A DNA stretch of 5,392 bases from an uncultured Lachnospiraceae bacterium. Its GTDB lineage: Bacteria > Bacillota > Clostridia > Lachnospirales > Lachnospiraceae. Positions within the stretch are counted from its first letter, which is position 1. Every line of letters starts with the position of its first letter. Where the stretch lies: NCBI GenBank assembly GCA_902767065.1, contig CACXFW010000090.1, forward strand, positions 1 to 5,392. Direction: 5' to 3'. The notes beneath the pieces were generated by a model that was given only the letters and a program-made list of their open reading frames with translations, had not been told where the DNA came from and did not search any database. The translations under genes and the position numbers were made by a program. This document shows positions 5,309 through 5,392 of the stretch, piece after piece.

Positions 5309-5392
5309 GTAACTATTCAGCACCCCCATTGCTCAGAACACTTCGTGTTCTTCGCTGTGGGCGGACAGAGCGGTTTCACCGCTTGTCCGCCC
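5309..5392 (+). repeat. Palindromic element B, second copy of the element A family (cut by the window end)
   Basis: It begins GTAACTATTCAGCACCCCC (5309-5327), the reverse complement of element A's right end over 14 bases. It then forms a hairpin centred on AGAACAC-TTC-GTGTTCT (5335-5351), extended imperfectly by CCATTGC and GCTGTGG. A second hairpin follows: GGGCGGAC (5359-5366) with GTCCGCCC (5385-5392), enclosing a perfect AGCGGT-TTC-ACCGCT (5369-5383). The order and spacing of both hairpins match element A. The right end lies outside the window. Confidence 0.7.

Overview
The window looks like a chromosomal stretch from a low-motility-signal, moderately GC-rich member of the Clostridia, most likely Lachnospiraceae. 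This is inferred from the protein types (LCP-family wall protein, AsnA, HolA), strong GGAGG-type ribosome binding sites and intergenic spacers full of hairpin repeats. The species cannot be named from the sequence.

Layout: positions 1-87 are the right end of an interspersed repeat (R1). An uncharacterised 194-residue protein follows (287-871, +), preceded by a large GC-rich hairpin (178-245). Between it and the next gene lies a hairpin element (A, about 903-1061) with a perfect 42-bp palindrome; a plausible sigma-A promoter points into it. Then come a LytR-CpsA-Psr (LCP) wall-polymer ligase (1090-2403, +) and a perfect-stem terminator (2425-2467). A second structured element (2516-2589) separates that gene from convergent asnA (2621-3634, -), aspartate-ammonia ligase. 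The roughly 425-bp gap between the diverging asnA and holA holds no credible gene. It contains four hairpin or repeat units, ending in a second copy of R1 (R2). holA (about 4061-5206, +), the DNA polymerase III delta subunit, is followed by a hairpin and by a second element of type A (B, 5309-5392), cut by the window end.

The four genes do not form one pathway: cell-wall assembly, asparagine synthesis and replication are housekeeping jobs. No defence system, phage, CRISPR array, tRNA, rRNA or transposase is visible. What stands out is the intergenic DNA: every spacer carries at least one long hairpin, and several belong to recognisable families present two or three times in 5.4 kb. Related copies share TAACTATTCA/TGAATAGTTA-like ends, and the pairing partners co-vary between copies. 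These are best read as small non-autonomous palindromic elements (MITE- or REP-like). At least two of them lie where they may form the 5' leader RNA of the gene downstream.
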